Origin: Caulobacterales bacterium
Lineage (GTDB): Bacteria; Pseudomonadota; Alphaproteobacteria; Caulobacterales; Parvularculaceae
Length of the DNA stretch: 64,000 nt
NCBI GenBank assembly: GCA_020638525.1
Contig: JACKIL010000001.1
Span: 124,001-188,000, forward strand
Direction of reading: 5' to 3'
Below, piece after piece: positions 1 to 7,532 of the stretch. The position numbers were made by a program, and so were the translations under genes. Numbering within the stretch: position 1 is the first letter of the stretch; each line of letters starts with the position of its first letter. The notes under the pieces were generated by a model. The model was not told where the DNA came from and ran no database searches. It saw nothing but the letters and a program-made list of their open reading frames with translations.

Positions 1-227
1 TCAAGGAAATTGGCGTCGCCGTTCGGAATGTATTTCTCGAAAAGCGGCTTGTAGATCGCGAGAAGCTGCTGCTGGGCGCCCCATTCATCGCCGGCGCGCT
101 TAACCTCTTCTGAATCGACCGTCTTGATGCCCTCGGCATCGCCGCCGACCTCAAGGCCCATCTCGGACGACTTCCAGTGCTTCGCGTAGACGTCGAAGTC
201 CGAGCCGACTGATGATGCGTCTTTCAT
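1..227 (-). CDS. Probable SAM-dependent methyltransferase, N-terminal fragment (cut by window edge)
   Basis: The ATG at 227 follows a GGGGA ribosome-binding site, and 75 codons remain open to the window edge, so only the N-terminus is visible. The peptide starts MKDASSVGSDFDVYAKHW and reads on to FEKYIPNGDANFL, where the sequence stops. Leaders like this, ending just before an expected hydrophobic EIGxGxG strand, are common in class I methyltransferases of polysaccharide loci. The glycine-rich SAM motif itself lies outside the window, so the function is inferred. The gene is divergent from the next methyltransferase across about 230 bp. Confidence 0.45.
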   Translation of the reverse strand, partial: MKDASSVGSDFDVYAKHWKSSEMGLEVGGDAEGIKTVDSEEVKRAGDEWGAQQQLLAIYKPLFEKYIPNGDANFL

Positions 228-459
228 GGTTTTCCCCGGATAACCCACTGGAATTCCATTCGGTTATTATCTTCGCAGGCGACGGGAGACAACCCTGCGC
301 AGTTAAACTGGCTCGTTTTCGCCCGAGGGGCGTGGCGTCTCGAAAGCATGGGCCTCGCCAGTTGACCGGGCGCGTCTGATCCTGCAACGAAAAGGCGATG
401 CTTCGCCTGTGTCGCAGCCTATGGGCGAGGCGCGGACTGCTTCGGGGAGATGACCTGCA

Positions 460-1320
460 ATGCCAATGGATGCACCGTCCAGCGCGGACCTTGATGAGAA
501 ATACTGGCGGGAATTGCGGGAGAAGTCCGCTTTCGCCGGCATTACGCTCGACGAATCTATTTCGTTTGCGGATTTCGCGCTCTATGGCGACCGCATCGCC
601 GGGCGGCAGATGGATATGTACCGGCGCGTCGGCGGGCGGCCCTTCGGCGAGGCGAGCATTCTCGATATCGGCTGCGGCGTCGGTCGCCTGCTAAAACCGT
701 TCTCCATGCATTTCGCCCGAGCGGTCGGCGTCGACATGAATGAGCGCATCCTTGACGCCGCAAGGGACTATATTGGCGATCGGGTGAATGTCGAACTCGT
801 CAAGAATGACGGCAGAACCGTTCCGTTTCCGGATAATTCGTTCGACTACGTTTTCTGCGGCGGCGTGTTGCAGCATGTTCCCGATATCGACGTCATCATG
901 GGATATTTCCGCGAAGGCCTGCGGGTTCTGAAACCGGGCGGGGTTCTCAACTACTCCGTCATGGTGTGGATGAAGTCGCGAAAGGGCGGGATAGAGGGCG
1001 ACCGGGTCGGGGCGAAGATTGTCGCCAGCGATCTTGAGGCTCTGCTCAACGATACAGGGCACCTTCTGACGGCGATCTTCAGTGATCCGCAGGACCCAAA
1101 TCCGCACTTTCAAATCATGCTGCGCAAGTCGGCGCCGTTTGCAGCGGCGTTGAGAAGCATAAAGCGCCGCATTTCGCCTTTCGAGATCACGCCGTCGAGC
1201 GTCACGCCGATGAAAGTGCGCACCGGAACATTCGAAGATCTGCCGTCCTATACGAAGCTGCGCGCGCAATGGGCGTCCGGCAAGCGCAAGCCTGTCACGT
1301 TCTTTTCCCGTCCCGATTGA
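460..1320 (+). CDS. Class I SAM-dependent methyltransferase
   Basis: This 286-residue protein has the class I methyltransferase core. Motif I is ILDIGCGVGR at residues 67-76, an acidic residue that should bind the SAM ribose lies in VGVD near 89-92, and the family's second signature DNSFDYVFCGGVLQHV falls at 125-140. It is followed by the usual LKPGG strand. The ATG at 460 sits behind a GGGGAGAT ribosome-binding site; a second ATG two codons later is possible. The acceptor substrate is not readable. Its place beside GDP-fucose genes suggests methylation of a sugar or glycan, which is inference. It ends 14 bp from the convergent fcl gene. Confidence 0.85.
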   Translation: MPMDAPSSADLDEKYWRELREKSAFAGITLDESISFADFALYGDRIAGRQMDMYRRVGGRPFGEASILDIGCGVGRLLKPFSMHFARAVGVDMNERILDAARDYIGDRVNVELVKNDGRTVPFPDNSFDYVFCGGVLQHVPDIDVIMGYFREGLRVLKPGGVLNYSVMVWMKSRKGGIEGDRVGAKIVASDLEALLNDTGHLLTAIFSDPQDPNPHFQIMLRKSAPFAAALRSIKRRISPFEITPSSVTPMKVRTGTFEDLPSYTKLRAQWASGKRKPVTFFSRPD

Positions 1321-1334
1321 CGAAGTCGCGCGCC

Positions 1335-2288
1335 CTATGCGCGGGCGTTATAGGCCTCGAAGACTTCCCTGAGGCCCTCTTGCAGTGAAATGCTCGGGCG
1401 CCATCCGAGCGCAGAAAGTCTCGCGCTCGACATCAGTTTGCGCGGCGTTCCGTCAGGCTTCGTTTTGTCGAATGAAAGCGCGCCTTTCAGGCCGGCGAGG
1501 CGACAGATCGCTTCGGCGAGTTCACGGATCGTAACATCGCTTCCCGTGCCGACATTGATCGGCGAGGGACCAGAATAGTATTTGGCGAGAAAGACGAGCG
1601 CGTCTGCGCAATCGCGCACATGCATGAATTCGCGGCGTGCTTCGCCCGTTCCCCATATCTCGATCGAGGCCGCGCCCTTTTCGCGCGCTTCATGCGCCTT
1701 GCGGATGAGCGCTGGCAGCACGTGGCTCGCAGCGAGATCGTAATTGTCGTTGACGCCGTAGAGGTTCGTCGGCATCGCTGAAATGAAGTCGTCGCCATAT
1801 TGCTTTCGATAAGCCTGACACAGCTTGATGCCGGCGATCTTCGCGACCGCGTACCATTCATTTGTCGGTTCGAGCGGGCCAGTGAGCAGGCTGTCTTCTT
1901 CGATCGGCTGCAGTGCAAGTCGAGGGTAGATGCAGGAAGAGCCGAGAAATACGAGCTTTTCAACCTGTGTCTCATGTGCGGCGTGGATGATGTTCGCTTC
2001 GATCATCAGGTTGTCATAGAGGAAATCCACCGGATGTGTGTCGTTGGCGAGAATGCCGCCGACTTTCGCCGCAGCGAGAAAAATTACATCCGGTTTATTG
2101 GCGCACATCCATTCGTGCACGGCGCTTTGTTGCGTCAGGTCGCATTCCTTCCGGCCGACCGTCAGAATTTCTGCGCAGTTTTCGCTGCGAAGCCGCTCAA
2201 CAATCGCGCCGCCCACCATGCCGCGATGGCCGGCGACCCAAACGCGCTTTCCTTCAAGGGAATAGAGCAGGGCGGGGCGTTCGCTCAT
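1335..2288 (-). CDS. fcl: GDP-L-fucose synthase
   Basis: This 317-residue short-chain dehydrogenase converts GDP-4-keto-6-deoxy-D-mannose to GDP-L-fucose by epimerisation and NADPH reduction. Visible marks are the nucleotide-binding loop GHRGMVG (20-26), the family signature GSSCIYP with Ser117/118 and the epimerase Cys119, the catalytic pair Tyr146/Lys150 in YAVAK, and the NLYG stretch with a following His in ASHVLPAL. Its length matches the family. The start codon overlaps the gmd stop as ATGA, so the two genes are very probably translated together. The product supplies fucose for a surface glycan or a glycoprotein. Confidence 0.95.
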   Translation of the reverse strand: MSERPALLYSLEGKRVWVAGHRGMVGGAIVERLRSENCAEILTVGRKECDLTQQSAVHEWMCANKPDVIFLAAAKVGGILANDTHPVDFLYDNLMIEANIIHAAHETQVEKLVFLGSSCIYPRLALQPIEEDSLLTGPLEPTNEWYAVAKIAGIKLCQAYRKQYGDDFISAMPTNLYGVNDNYDLAASHVLPALIRKAHEAREKGAASIEIWGTGEARREFMHVRDCADALVFLAKYYSGPSPINVGTGSDVTIRELAEAICRLAGLKGALSFDKTKPDGTPRKLMSSARLSALGWRPSISLQEGLREVFEAYNARA

Positions 2289-3334
2289 ACGCCGCCCGCG
2301 GCGATCAGCGCGAGGTCTTCCTGCACCATCTCGCGAACCAACTCTTCAAAAGTCGTTTTGTGAACCCAGCCGAGCTTTTCCTTCGCCTTGCGCGGGTCCG
2401 CGAGGAGAAGGTCGACCTCCGTCGGGCGGAAGTAACGAGGATCGATGCGTACGATCTCTGCGCTGGTCGCAACGTCGACGCCGACCTCTTTCTTGCCGCT
2501 GCCGCGCCACTCGATCGTGATCCCGGCTTCGCGAAAGGCGAGTTCCGTGAATTCTCGGACCGTGTGCTTCTGGCCAGTGCCGAGCACGTAGTCGTCCCCT
2601 TTTTCCTGCTGCACGATCAGCCACATGCCTTCGACATAGTCACGCGCATGACCCCAATCGCGCTCTGCGTCGAGATTGCCGAGATATAGAGCCTGCTGCT
2701 TGCCGGCTTTAATTGCTGCAACCGCGCGCGTGATCTTGCGGGTCACGAAGGTTTCGCCGCGCATCGGGCTTTCATGATTAAAGAGAATGCCGTTCGATGC
2801 GTGAATGCCATAGGCTTCGCGATAGTTCACCGTGATCCAATAGCCGTAGAGCTTGGCGACGCCATAGGGAGAGCGGGGATAGAAGGGCGTTTTCTCCGAT
2901 TGCGGCGTTTCCTGCGCGAGGCCGAAGAGTTCGGACGTCGACGCCTGATAGAATTTGACGTTGTTTTCCATACGGAGAATACGGATGCCTTCGAGCAGCC
3001 GCAAAACGCCGAGCGCGTCTGAATTCGCCGTGTATTCCGGCGTTTCGAAACTGACCTGCACGTGGCTCTGCGCGCCGAGATTGTAGATTTCGTCCGGCGA
3101 GGTTTCCTGCAGCAGCCTGATCAGGTTCGTGGCGTCCGTCAGGTCGCCATAGTGCATGTGAAATCGGCTCGCCGTTTCATGGGGGTCGGCATAGATGTCG
3201 TCGACGCGCGCCGTGTTGAAGGACGAAGAGCGGCGCTTGACCCCATGCACCTCATAGCCTTTCGCCAGCAGGAAGCGCGCAAGATAAGCGCCGTCCTGGC
3301 CGGTGATTCCTGTGATGAGGGCCGTCTTTGGCAT
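2285..3334 (-). CDS. gmd: GDP-mannose 4,6-dehydratase
   Basis: This enzyme makes GDP-4-keto-6-deoxy-D-mannose, the substrate of the overlapping fcl product. The N-terminal NADP loop reads TGITGQDGAYL. The catalytic set is in STSELFG (Thr133, Glu135) and YGVAK (Tyr157, Lys161), counted from the ATG at 3334. That start is preferred because GGAG lies seven bases upstream. In-frame ATGs at 3340 and 3370 exist but have poor ribosome-binding sites, and the 349-residue length from 3334 suits the family. In Caulobacter, a dehydratase of this type sits beside the RTX S-layer locus, which resembles this arrangement. Confidence 0.95.
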   Translation of the reverse strand: MPKTALITGITGQDGAYLARFLLAKGYEVHGVKRRSSSFNTARVDDIYADPHETASRFHMHYGDLTDATNLIRLLQETSPDEIYNLGAQSHVQVSFETPEYTANSDALGVLRLLEGIRILRMENNVKFYQASTSELFGLAQETPQSEKTPFYPRSPYGVAKLYGYWITVNYREAYGIHASNGILFNHESPMRGETFVTRKITRAVAAIKAGKQQALYLGNLDAERDWGHARDYVEGMWLIVQQEKGDDYVLGTGQKHTVREFTELAFREAGITIEWRGSGKKEVGVDVATSAEIVRIDPRYFRPTEVDLLLADPRKAKEKLGWVHKTTFEELVREMVQEDLALIAAGGV

Positions 3335-3402
3335 CGCCATGCTCCGGGCGTTGGGGATCGGTCGATCCATTGCTTAGCCCGATAACGCCTTGAACGGCAA
3401 TG

Positions 3403-3429
3403 CAAAACCCGGCCCTTTCGGGGCCGGGT
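3403..3429 (-). terminator. Intrinsic terminator after the first RTX gene
   Basis: Bases 3407-3415 (acccggccc) and 3421-3429 (gggccgggt) form a perfect 9-bp stem with a 5-nt loop. Read on the minus strand, the stem is followed by TTTT. It lies about 95 bp past the stop of the 3523-5406 RTX gene and before gmd, so it separates the RTX array from the GDP-fucose pair. Confidence 0.8.
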
Positions 3430-3522
3430 CGCTTCGCGTGCGCCGGCTGCGAGAGCCGGAAGGAAGATTTCGCCTGCAAGGCGCCCGGGAAAGCCCTCTG
3501 GGGAGTTCCCGGCCGAGCTCTC

Positions 3523-5406
3523 TTAGGTGAAGAGGAAGTCGTCGCTGGCGAGCGAGGCCAGGGTCGTTTGCAGGATAGTGATGGTGTCGCCGCCGCCAAA
3601 ATCGATGACGACGTTGGAGCCCACCTGCGACGCCGCCGCCATGACTTCGGCATAGGTATCGAAGGCTGCGCCGTAACCGTCGAGACGGATCTGGTCCGAC
3701 GCGCCAGCGCCGCCGCTCCAGTCGGAGATGTAGTCGTTGACGCCGTCATTGCTGAAGATGAAGACGTCGTTGCCGTCGCCGCCATAGAGGCTGTCGACGC
3801 CGTCTCCGCCAAGAAGATAGTCGGCGCCGCCGTCTCCCTTGATGAAGTCGTTATCGTTGCGGCCTTCGAGGATGTCGTTTCCTTCGCCGCCGAACATGGT
3901 GTCGTTGCCGTCATCACCATACATGCGATCGTTTCCGTCTTCGCCGCGCATGACGTCGTTGTCGGAACCGCCAAGCATGGTGTCGGCGCCTACGCCGCCG
4001 CGCATGTCGTCAAGACCGACTTCGCCGATCATCGAGTCATTGCCAGCGCCGCCAAGCATGGTGTCGTTGGCTTCCTGACCGCGCATGTCGTCATTGCCGT
4101 CGCCGCCTTCCATGTAGTCGGCGCCATAGCCGCCAAGGATGTAGTCGTTACCGCCGTCGCCATAGAGCGTGTCGTTTCCGGCCCGGCCCTCAAGAAGGTC
4201 GACGCCGTCGCCGCCGCGCATGGTGTCGTTGCCGTCATCGCCATAAAGGCGGTCATTGCCGGCTTCGCCGAGAAGCGAGTCATTGTAAGAACCGCCAGAA
4301 ATCGTGTCGTTTCCTACGCCGCCATACAGGAAGTCGTTTTCAGATCCGGCAGATATGTTGTCGTCGCCTTCGGCGCCGTATATGGCGTCGCGGCCTGCGC
4401 CGCCATTCATGCTGTCGCTGCCCAGCCCGCCATACATGGTGTCATTGCCGGCGTTGCCGCCCATCGTGTCGTCACCGTCATAGCCGTAGAGAAGGTCGTC
4501 GCCGCCTTTCTGCACTCCGACACTGGAAAACACGTCGCCGTTAATATAGTCCCCGTGGGACGAGCCATGGATCGTGTCGTCTCCGCCCGCGAGCACGCCG
4601 CTACCGCCGTAGATGTCGCCAACGGCGACGATGGTGTCTGTGAGGGCGGAAACATCAGTACTGCGCAGATCGATGAGGTCGTCGCCGCCAGCGAAGGTTG
4701 CGCCCGAACTGATGACATCGGCGTCGCCGATCAGGTAAATCAAGCCTCCGGTCGTATCGACAAGGCTGACAGGCGTGATGACATCATCGCCGCCAACGCC
4801 GGACGCCCCGCCTGAGATGTTGTTGAAGTCGCCGAGAATCGCATAAGCGCCGATCGTAAACGTGTCATCGCCGCCGACGGCAGTCCCGTCCGAGATATCG
4901 TAATAGTCTCCGGTAATAATCGACGAGCCGGTCATCGCCTGCGCGCCGTAGGTGAAGTAATCATTACCGCCGACGTGGACAGCGGCGTCGGAAATATTTG
5001 ATCCGTCACCGGAGAAATAGACGGTCACGGAGTAGTCCGTCATGGTGAAGTCAAGGAAATCTGAACCGCCTAGCGCCGTCGCCCAGAAACGCTCGGCTTG
5101 CTGCGCTGCGGTGCCGGTGCCGCTCTGGAAATCGGTAATGTTCAGATTGAGACCGGTGATCTCGATTTCCTTCGCGTTGATGCCGCCATCATTGTCGGGA
5201 TCAACCTCGATCTGCGTCACCGTTCCGGCGTCAGGAAATCCGCCCGAATAGGTGATGCCCGAACCGCGAAAGTCGATATCGAAGCCGCCAGTAGATATAT
5301 AAGAATAATTGGTGGCGGAAAGGTTCTCGTCTGACGAATACGCGATAGCGGACGTATCAGTAATAGTGAATGCTTGGTCTAGATACGCGAAAGATACATT
5401 TGCCAT
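3523..5406 (-). CDS. RTX calcium-binding protein, type I secreted (paralogue 1)
   Basis: This 627-residue acidic protein should be exported by a type I system and fold outside the cell on binding calcium. The N-terminal third (about 1-300) is rich in Gly, Asp and Thr with degenerate VGGDD-type repeats and no recognised catalytic domain. Canonical GGxGxDxLxG nonapeptides fill roughly 300-555. The C-terminal 60 residues are the secretion module shared by all seven paralogues, here ending DDFLFT instead of DDFLFG. There is no N-terminal signal peptide, as expected for this route. The ribosome-binding site AAGGGGAG lies eight bases before the ATG and can sit in the loop of a CTCT/AGAG hairpin. 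This is the most divergent module of the set. Confidence 0.85.
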   Translation of the reverse strand: MANVSFAYLDQAFTITDTSAIAYSSDENLSATNYSYISTGGFDIDFRGSGITYSGGFPDAGTVTQIEVDPDNDGGINAKEIEITGLNLNITDFQSGTGTAAQQAERFWATALGGSDFLDFTMTDYSVTVYFSGDGSNISDAAVHVGGNDYFTYGAQAMTGSSIITGDYYDISDGTAVGGDDTFTIGAYAILGDFNNISGGASGVGGDDVITPVSLVDTTGGLIYLIGDADVISSGATFAGGDDLIDLRSTDVSALTDTIVAVGDIYGGSGVLAGGDDTIHGSSHGDYINGDVFSSVGVQKGGDDLLYGYDGDDTMGGNAGNDTMYGGLGSDSMNGGAGRDAIYGAEGDDNISAGSENDFLYGGVGNDTISGGSYNDSLLGEAGNDRLYGDDGNDTMRGGDGVDLLEGRAGNDTLYGDGGNDYILGGYGADYMEGGDGNDDMRGQEANDTMLGGAGNDSMIGEVGLDDMRGGVGADTMLGGSDNDVMRGEDGNDRMYGDDGNDTMFGGEGNDILEGRNDNDFIKGDGGADYLLGGDGVDSLYGGDGNDVFIFSNDGVNDYISDWSGGAGASDQIRLDGYGAAFDTYAEVMAAASQVGSNVVIDFGGGDTITILQTTLASLASDDFLFT

Positions 5407-5518
5407 TCTAGCTCTCCCCTTAGAGATTAAAGAAGACGGCCGCCTGCAGGGCGGTCGCTCAAGACAGGATCAGTGCTTGGAGAAAACCGAAAGGAAAAAA
5501 GGCGCTCCCCCAAGACAG

Positions 5519-5569
5519 CCGTTTACCCGGAAAGCGTGTTTACCACTTCCCGACTTGAGGGTTAAACGG
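5519..5569 (-). other. Inverted repeat upstream of RTX paralogue 1
   Basis: Bases 5519-5525 (ccgttta) pair perfectly with 5563-5569 (taaacgg). A further CCC/GGG step pairs after a one-base bulge, and a small ggaa/ttcc plus gtg/cac helix can form inside. It lies about 110-165 bp upstream of the 5406 start in the short space between paralogues 1 and 2. No T-run follows on the minus strand, so it could be a leader structure or an operator and is not a standard terminator. Confidence 0.4.
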
Positions 5570-5652
5570 AAAAAATGCCTTTTTGCGGCGGATCGGGGGC
5601 TAAATAAGGCAGGAGCGCCTCGGCGCAGCAAGCGGCTGGGCCAGAAGAGGTT

Positions 5653-6430
5653 CTACCCGAAGAGGAAATCGTCCGCGTTGAGGGAGGAGAGCTGGGTGCT
5701 CAAGAGGTGGATCTGGTCGCCGCCGCCAAAGTCGATGATGACGCGCGTGCCTGACTGCGTTGCAGCGGCCATTACCTCTGCATAAGTATCGAACGCCGCG
5801 CCGTAGCCGATGAGCTCGATCTGGTCGGAGGCGCCGGCCCCGCCCGCAAAGCCGCCGACATAGTCGATCGCCCCGTCCGGGCTGAAGCGATAGACGTCCA
5901 ACCCTGCATTGCCCTGCAGGCTGTCGACGCCGGCGCCGCCGTCGAGCGTGTCGTTGCCTTCATCGCCCTTCATGAAGTCATTGCCGGCGTCGCCGAGAAG
6001 AAGGTCGTCTTCGCCCCAGCCGAAGAGGAGGTCGCCATCATCGCCGCCGGAGAGCGTGTCGTTCCCGGCGCCGCCGCGAAGCTCGTCGCTTCCGGCCGCG
6101 CCTTCGACCGTATCCTGACCATTGTCGCCGAAGAGCACGTCATTGCCGTTCTCGCCGCGCAGGACGTCCTGGTCGTCGCCGCCCTGGATCGAGTCGTTTC
6201 CTTCGCCGCCGAGGAGCCAGTCATTGCCCGGATCGCCCTTGAGGAAGTCGTCGCCCTCACGGCCCTCGATGAGATCGTTTCCATAGCCGCCGAGAACGGT
6301 GTCCTTTCCATCGTCACCATAAAGACGATCGTTCCCGTCATTGCCGCGCATGATGTCGTCGCCTGCGCCGCCTGAGACTGTGTCGGCCCCGCTTTCGCCT
6401 TGCAGGTTGTCAGCATCGGAAGCACCGGAA
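5653..6430 (-). repeat. RTX 3-prime module, copy A
   Basis: This is one of four near-identical DNA copies of the RTX repeat block plus secretion module. The first 160 bases or so from the stop match the copy at 17824 except for single substitutions (for example gccgtagcc against gccatagcc). Further in, the two diverge by scattered changes. Confidence 0.75.
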
Positions 6431-7347
6431 ATGTAGTCATTTCCCGATCCGCCGAGAATGCTGTCACCGCCGATTCCGCCGACAAGGCTGTCGTCGCCAT
6501 TCCCGCCGAAAATCGTATCGGCGCCGGCGCCGCCATCGACCGTGTCGTCGCCGCTAAGCGCGCTGTACCAGTCATCGCCGTCGAGAAGCGAGGCGCTGTC
6601 GTCTCCACCTAGAAACGTGATTGAACCGGAAACGGCTTCATAGCCGTAGAGCGTATCATCGCCATTGCTCGCCTGCAGAATCGGGAGTCCGGTGTCGGCA
6701 AGAATTCCAGTATCGATAGCGGATACGAACAGGCGCGTTCCGGCCGACAGCTCCGCGTTGAGAAGATCAAGAACATTGCGGGAAATGTGGCTCGGTTCGC
6801 CGGCAAGCGGAACGATGTCGCCATAGGCGGCTGACGCAGCGGCGCCGGTGAAATAGTATTTGCCGCCGATCGTGCTTACATTCTGATCGTAGACAGCGAC
6901 GTCGCCCGAACCGTCGCCGATGAATGAGAGGATGCCGAGTCCGTGCCCGATCTCGTGCAGCATGACGGTGAAGAGGTCATAGAGGCCGCTGGAAGAAGAT
7001 GGCGGCGCGTTCAGCAGGCCGTAATAAAACGTATTTGAATTGAGGTTCGTGGCATTGACGTCGATCTCAATATCCGCATCCGAGCCATTCTGATCGACGC
7101 CCGTCTGCAACTCCCGGATCGTGTCGGCCTGATAGACGCCAGAGCCGTTGCTATGGAAGGTGGTTCCGGCCTGCGCAAGCGTCAGGCTGTCGTCAAGCGT
7201 AATGAAATTGACACGAACATCGAGCGTCGCCCCGGAAAAGGCGATGTAACGACCCCAATACTCAGCGGCGGCTTCGACGACCGCCATCACCTGGTCAATC
7301 TTGGATGCCGAGACGCCGACGACGTCGCCGACGGTGTATGTCCACAT
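5653..7347 (-). CDS. RTX protein with HExxH metalloprotease-like N-terminus (paralogue 2)
   Basis: The first 240 or so residues of this 564-residue protein look like a secreted metallopeptidase domain: an amphipathic helix around 18-35, then MLHEIGHGLGILS with His131, Glu132 and His135. The position where astacins and serralysins carry a third zinc His is Ser141, so the third ligand, if any, lies elsewhere. Residues from about 235 to 500 are RTX nonapeptides, followed by the shared secretion module ending DDFLFG. A CGGAGAA ribosome-binding site precedes the ATG, and no signal peptide is present. The 3-prime 500 bp or so is near-identical to paralogue 6. An extracellular protease is likely but unproven. 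Confidence 0.8.
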   Translation of the reverse strand: MWTYTVGDVVGVSASKIDQVMAVVEAAAEYWGRYIAFSGATLDVRVNFITLDDSLTLAQAGTTFHSNGSGVYQADTIRELQTGVDQNGSDADIEIDVNATNLNSNTFYYGLLNAPPSSSSGLYDLFTVMLHEIGHGLGILSFIGDGSGDVAVYDQNVSTIGGKYYFTGAAASAAYGDIVPLAGEPSHISRNVLDLLNAELSAGTRLFVSAIDTGILADTGLPILQASNGDDTLYGYEAVSGSITFLGGDDSASLLDGDDWYSALSGDDTVDGGAGADTIFGGNGDDSLVGGIGGDSILGGSGNDYISGASDADNLQGESGADTVSGGAGDDIMRGNDGNDRLYGDDGKDTVLGGYGNDLIEGREGDDFLKGDPGNDWLLGGEGNDSIQGGDDQDVLRGENGNDVLFGDNGQDTVEGAAGSDELRGGAGNDTLSGGDDGDLLFGWGEDDLLLGDAGNDFMKGDEGNDTLDGGAGVDSLQGNAGLDVYRFSPDGAIDYVGGFAGGAGASDQIELIGYGAAFDTYAEVMAAATQSGTRVIIDFGGGDQIHLLSTQLSSLNADDFLFG

Positions 7348-7475
7348 GCGCAGTTCTCCGCAGGCCTAAATTTCGCCGGTAGAATGGCAACAGCTTGCGG
7401 GTCGAGGCAACGCCTAAAACGCGATTTTGGCCGGCTCTTAAGGCGCGGTTTACGGTAATGGACGCTTAAGCGGGG

Positions 7476-7523
7476 CGGTGGCGCAGAAAGTCGCAGCTCT
7501 CGCTGCCCCTCTCTGCGCCGCCG
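7476..7523 (-). terminator. Terminator-like nested hairpin after RTX paralogue 3
   Basis: Bases 7480-7487 (ggcgcaga) pair with 7512-7519 (tctgcgcc). After one mismatch in the minus-strand RNA, 7476-7478 pair with 7521-7523. A second hairpin, gcagc-tctc-gctgc (7493-7506), sits inside. It begins nine bases past the stop of the 7533-11888 gene. No T-run follows, so it may protect the 3-prime end or act with Rho instead of terminating alone. Confidence 0.5.
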
Positions 7524-7532
7524 AGTTCAGAT

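Noticed and set aside
3400..4815. Open frame of 471 codons on the plus strand opposite RTX paralogue 1
   Set aside because: It is the mirror of GGxGxDxL repeats (Val/Ala/Ile-rich repeats with no start signals); similar mirrors occur opposite every RTX gene.
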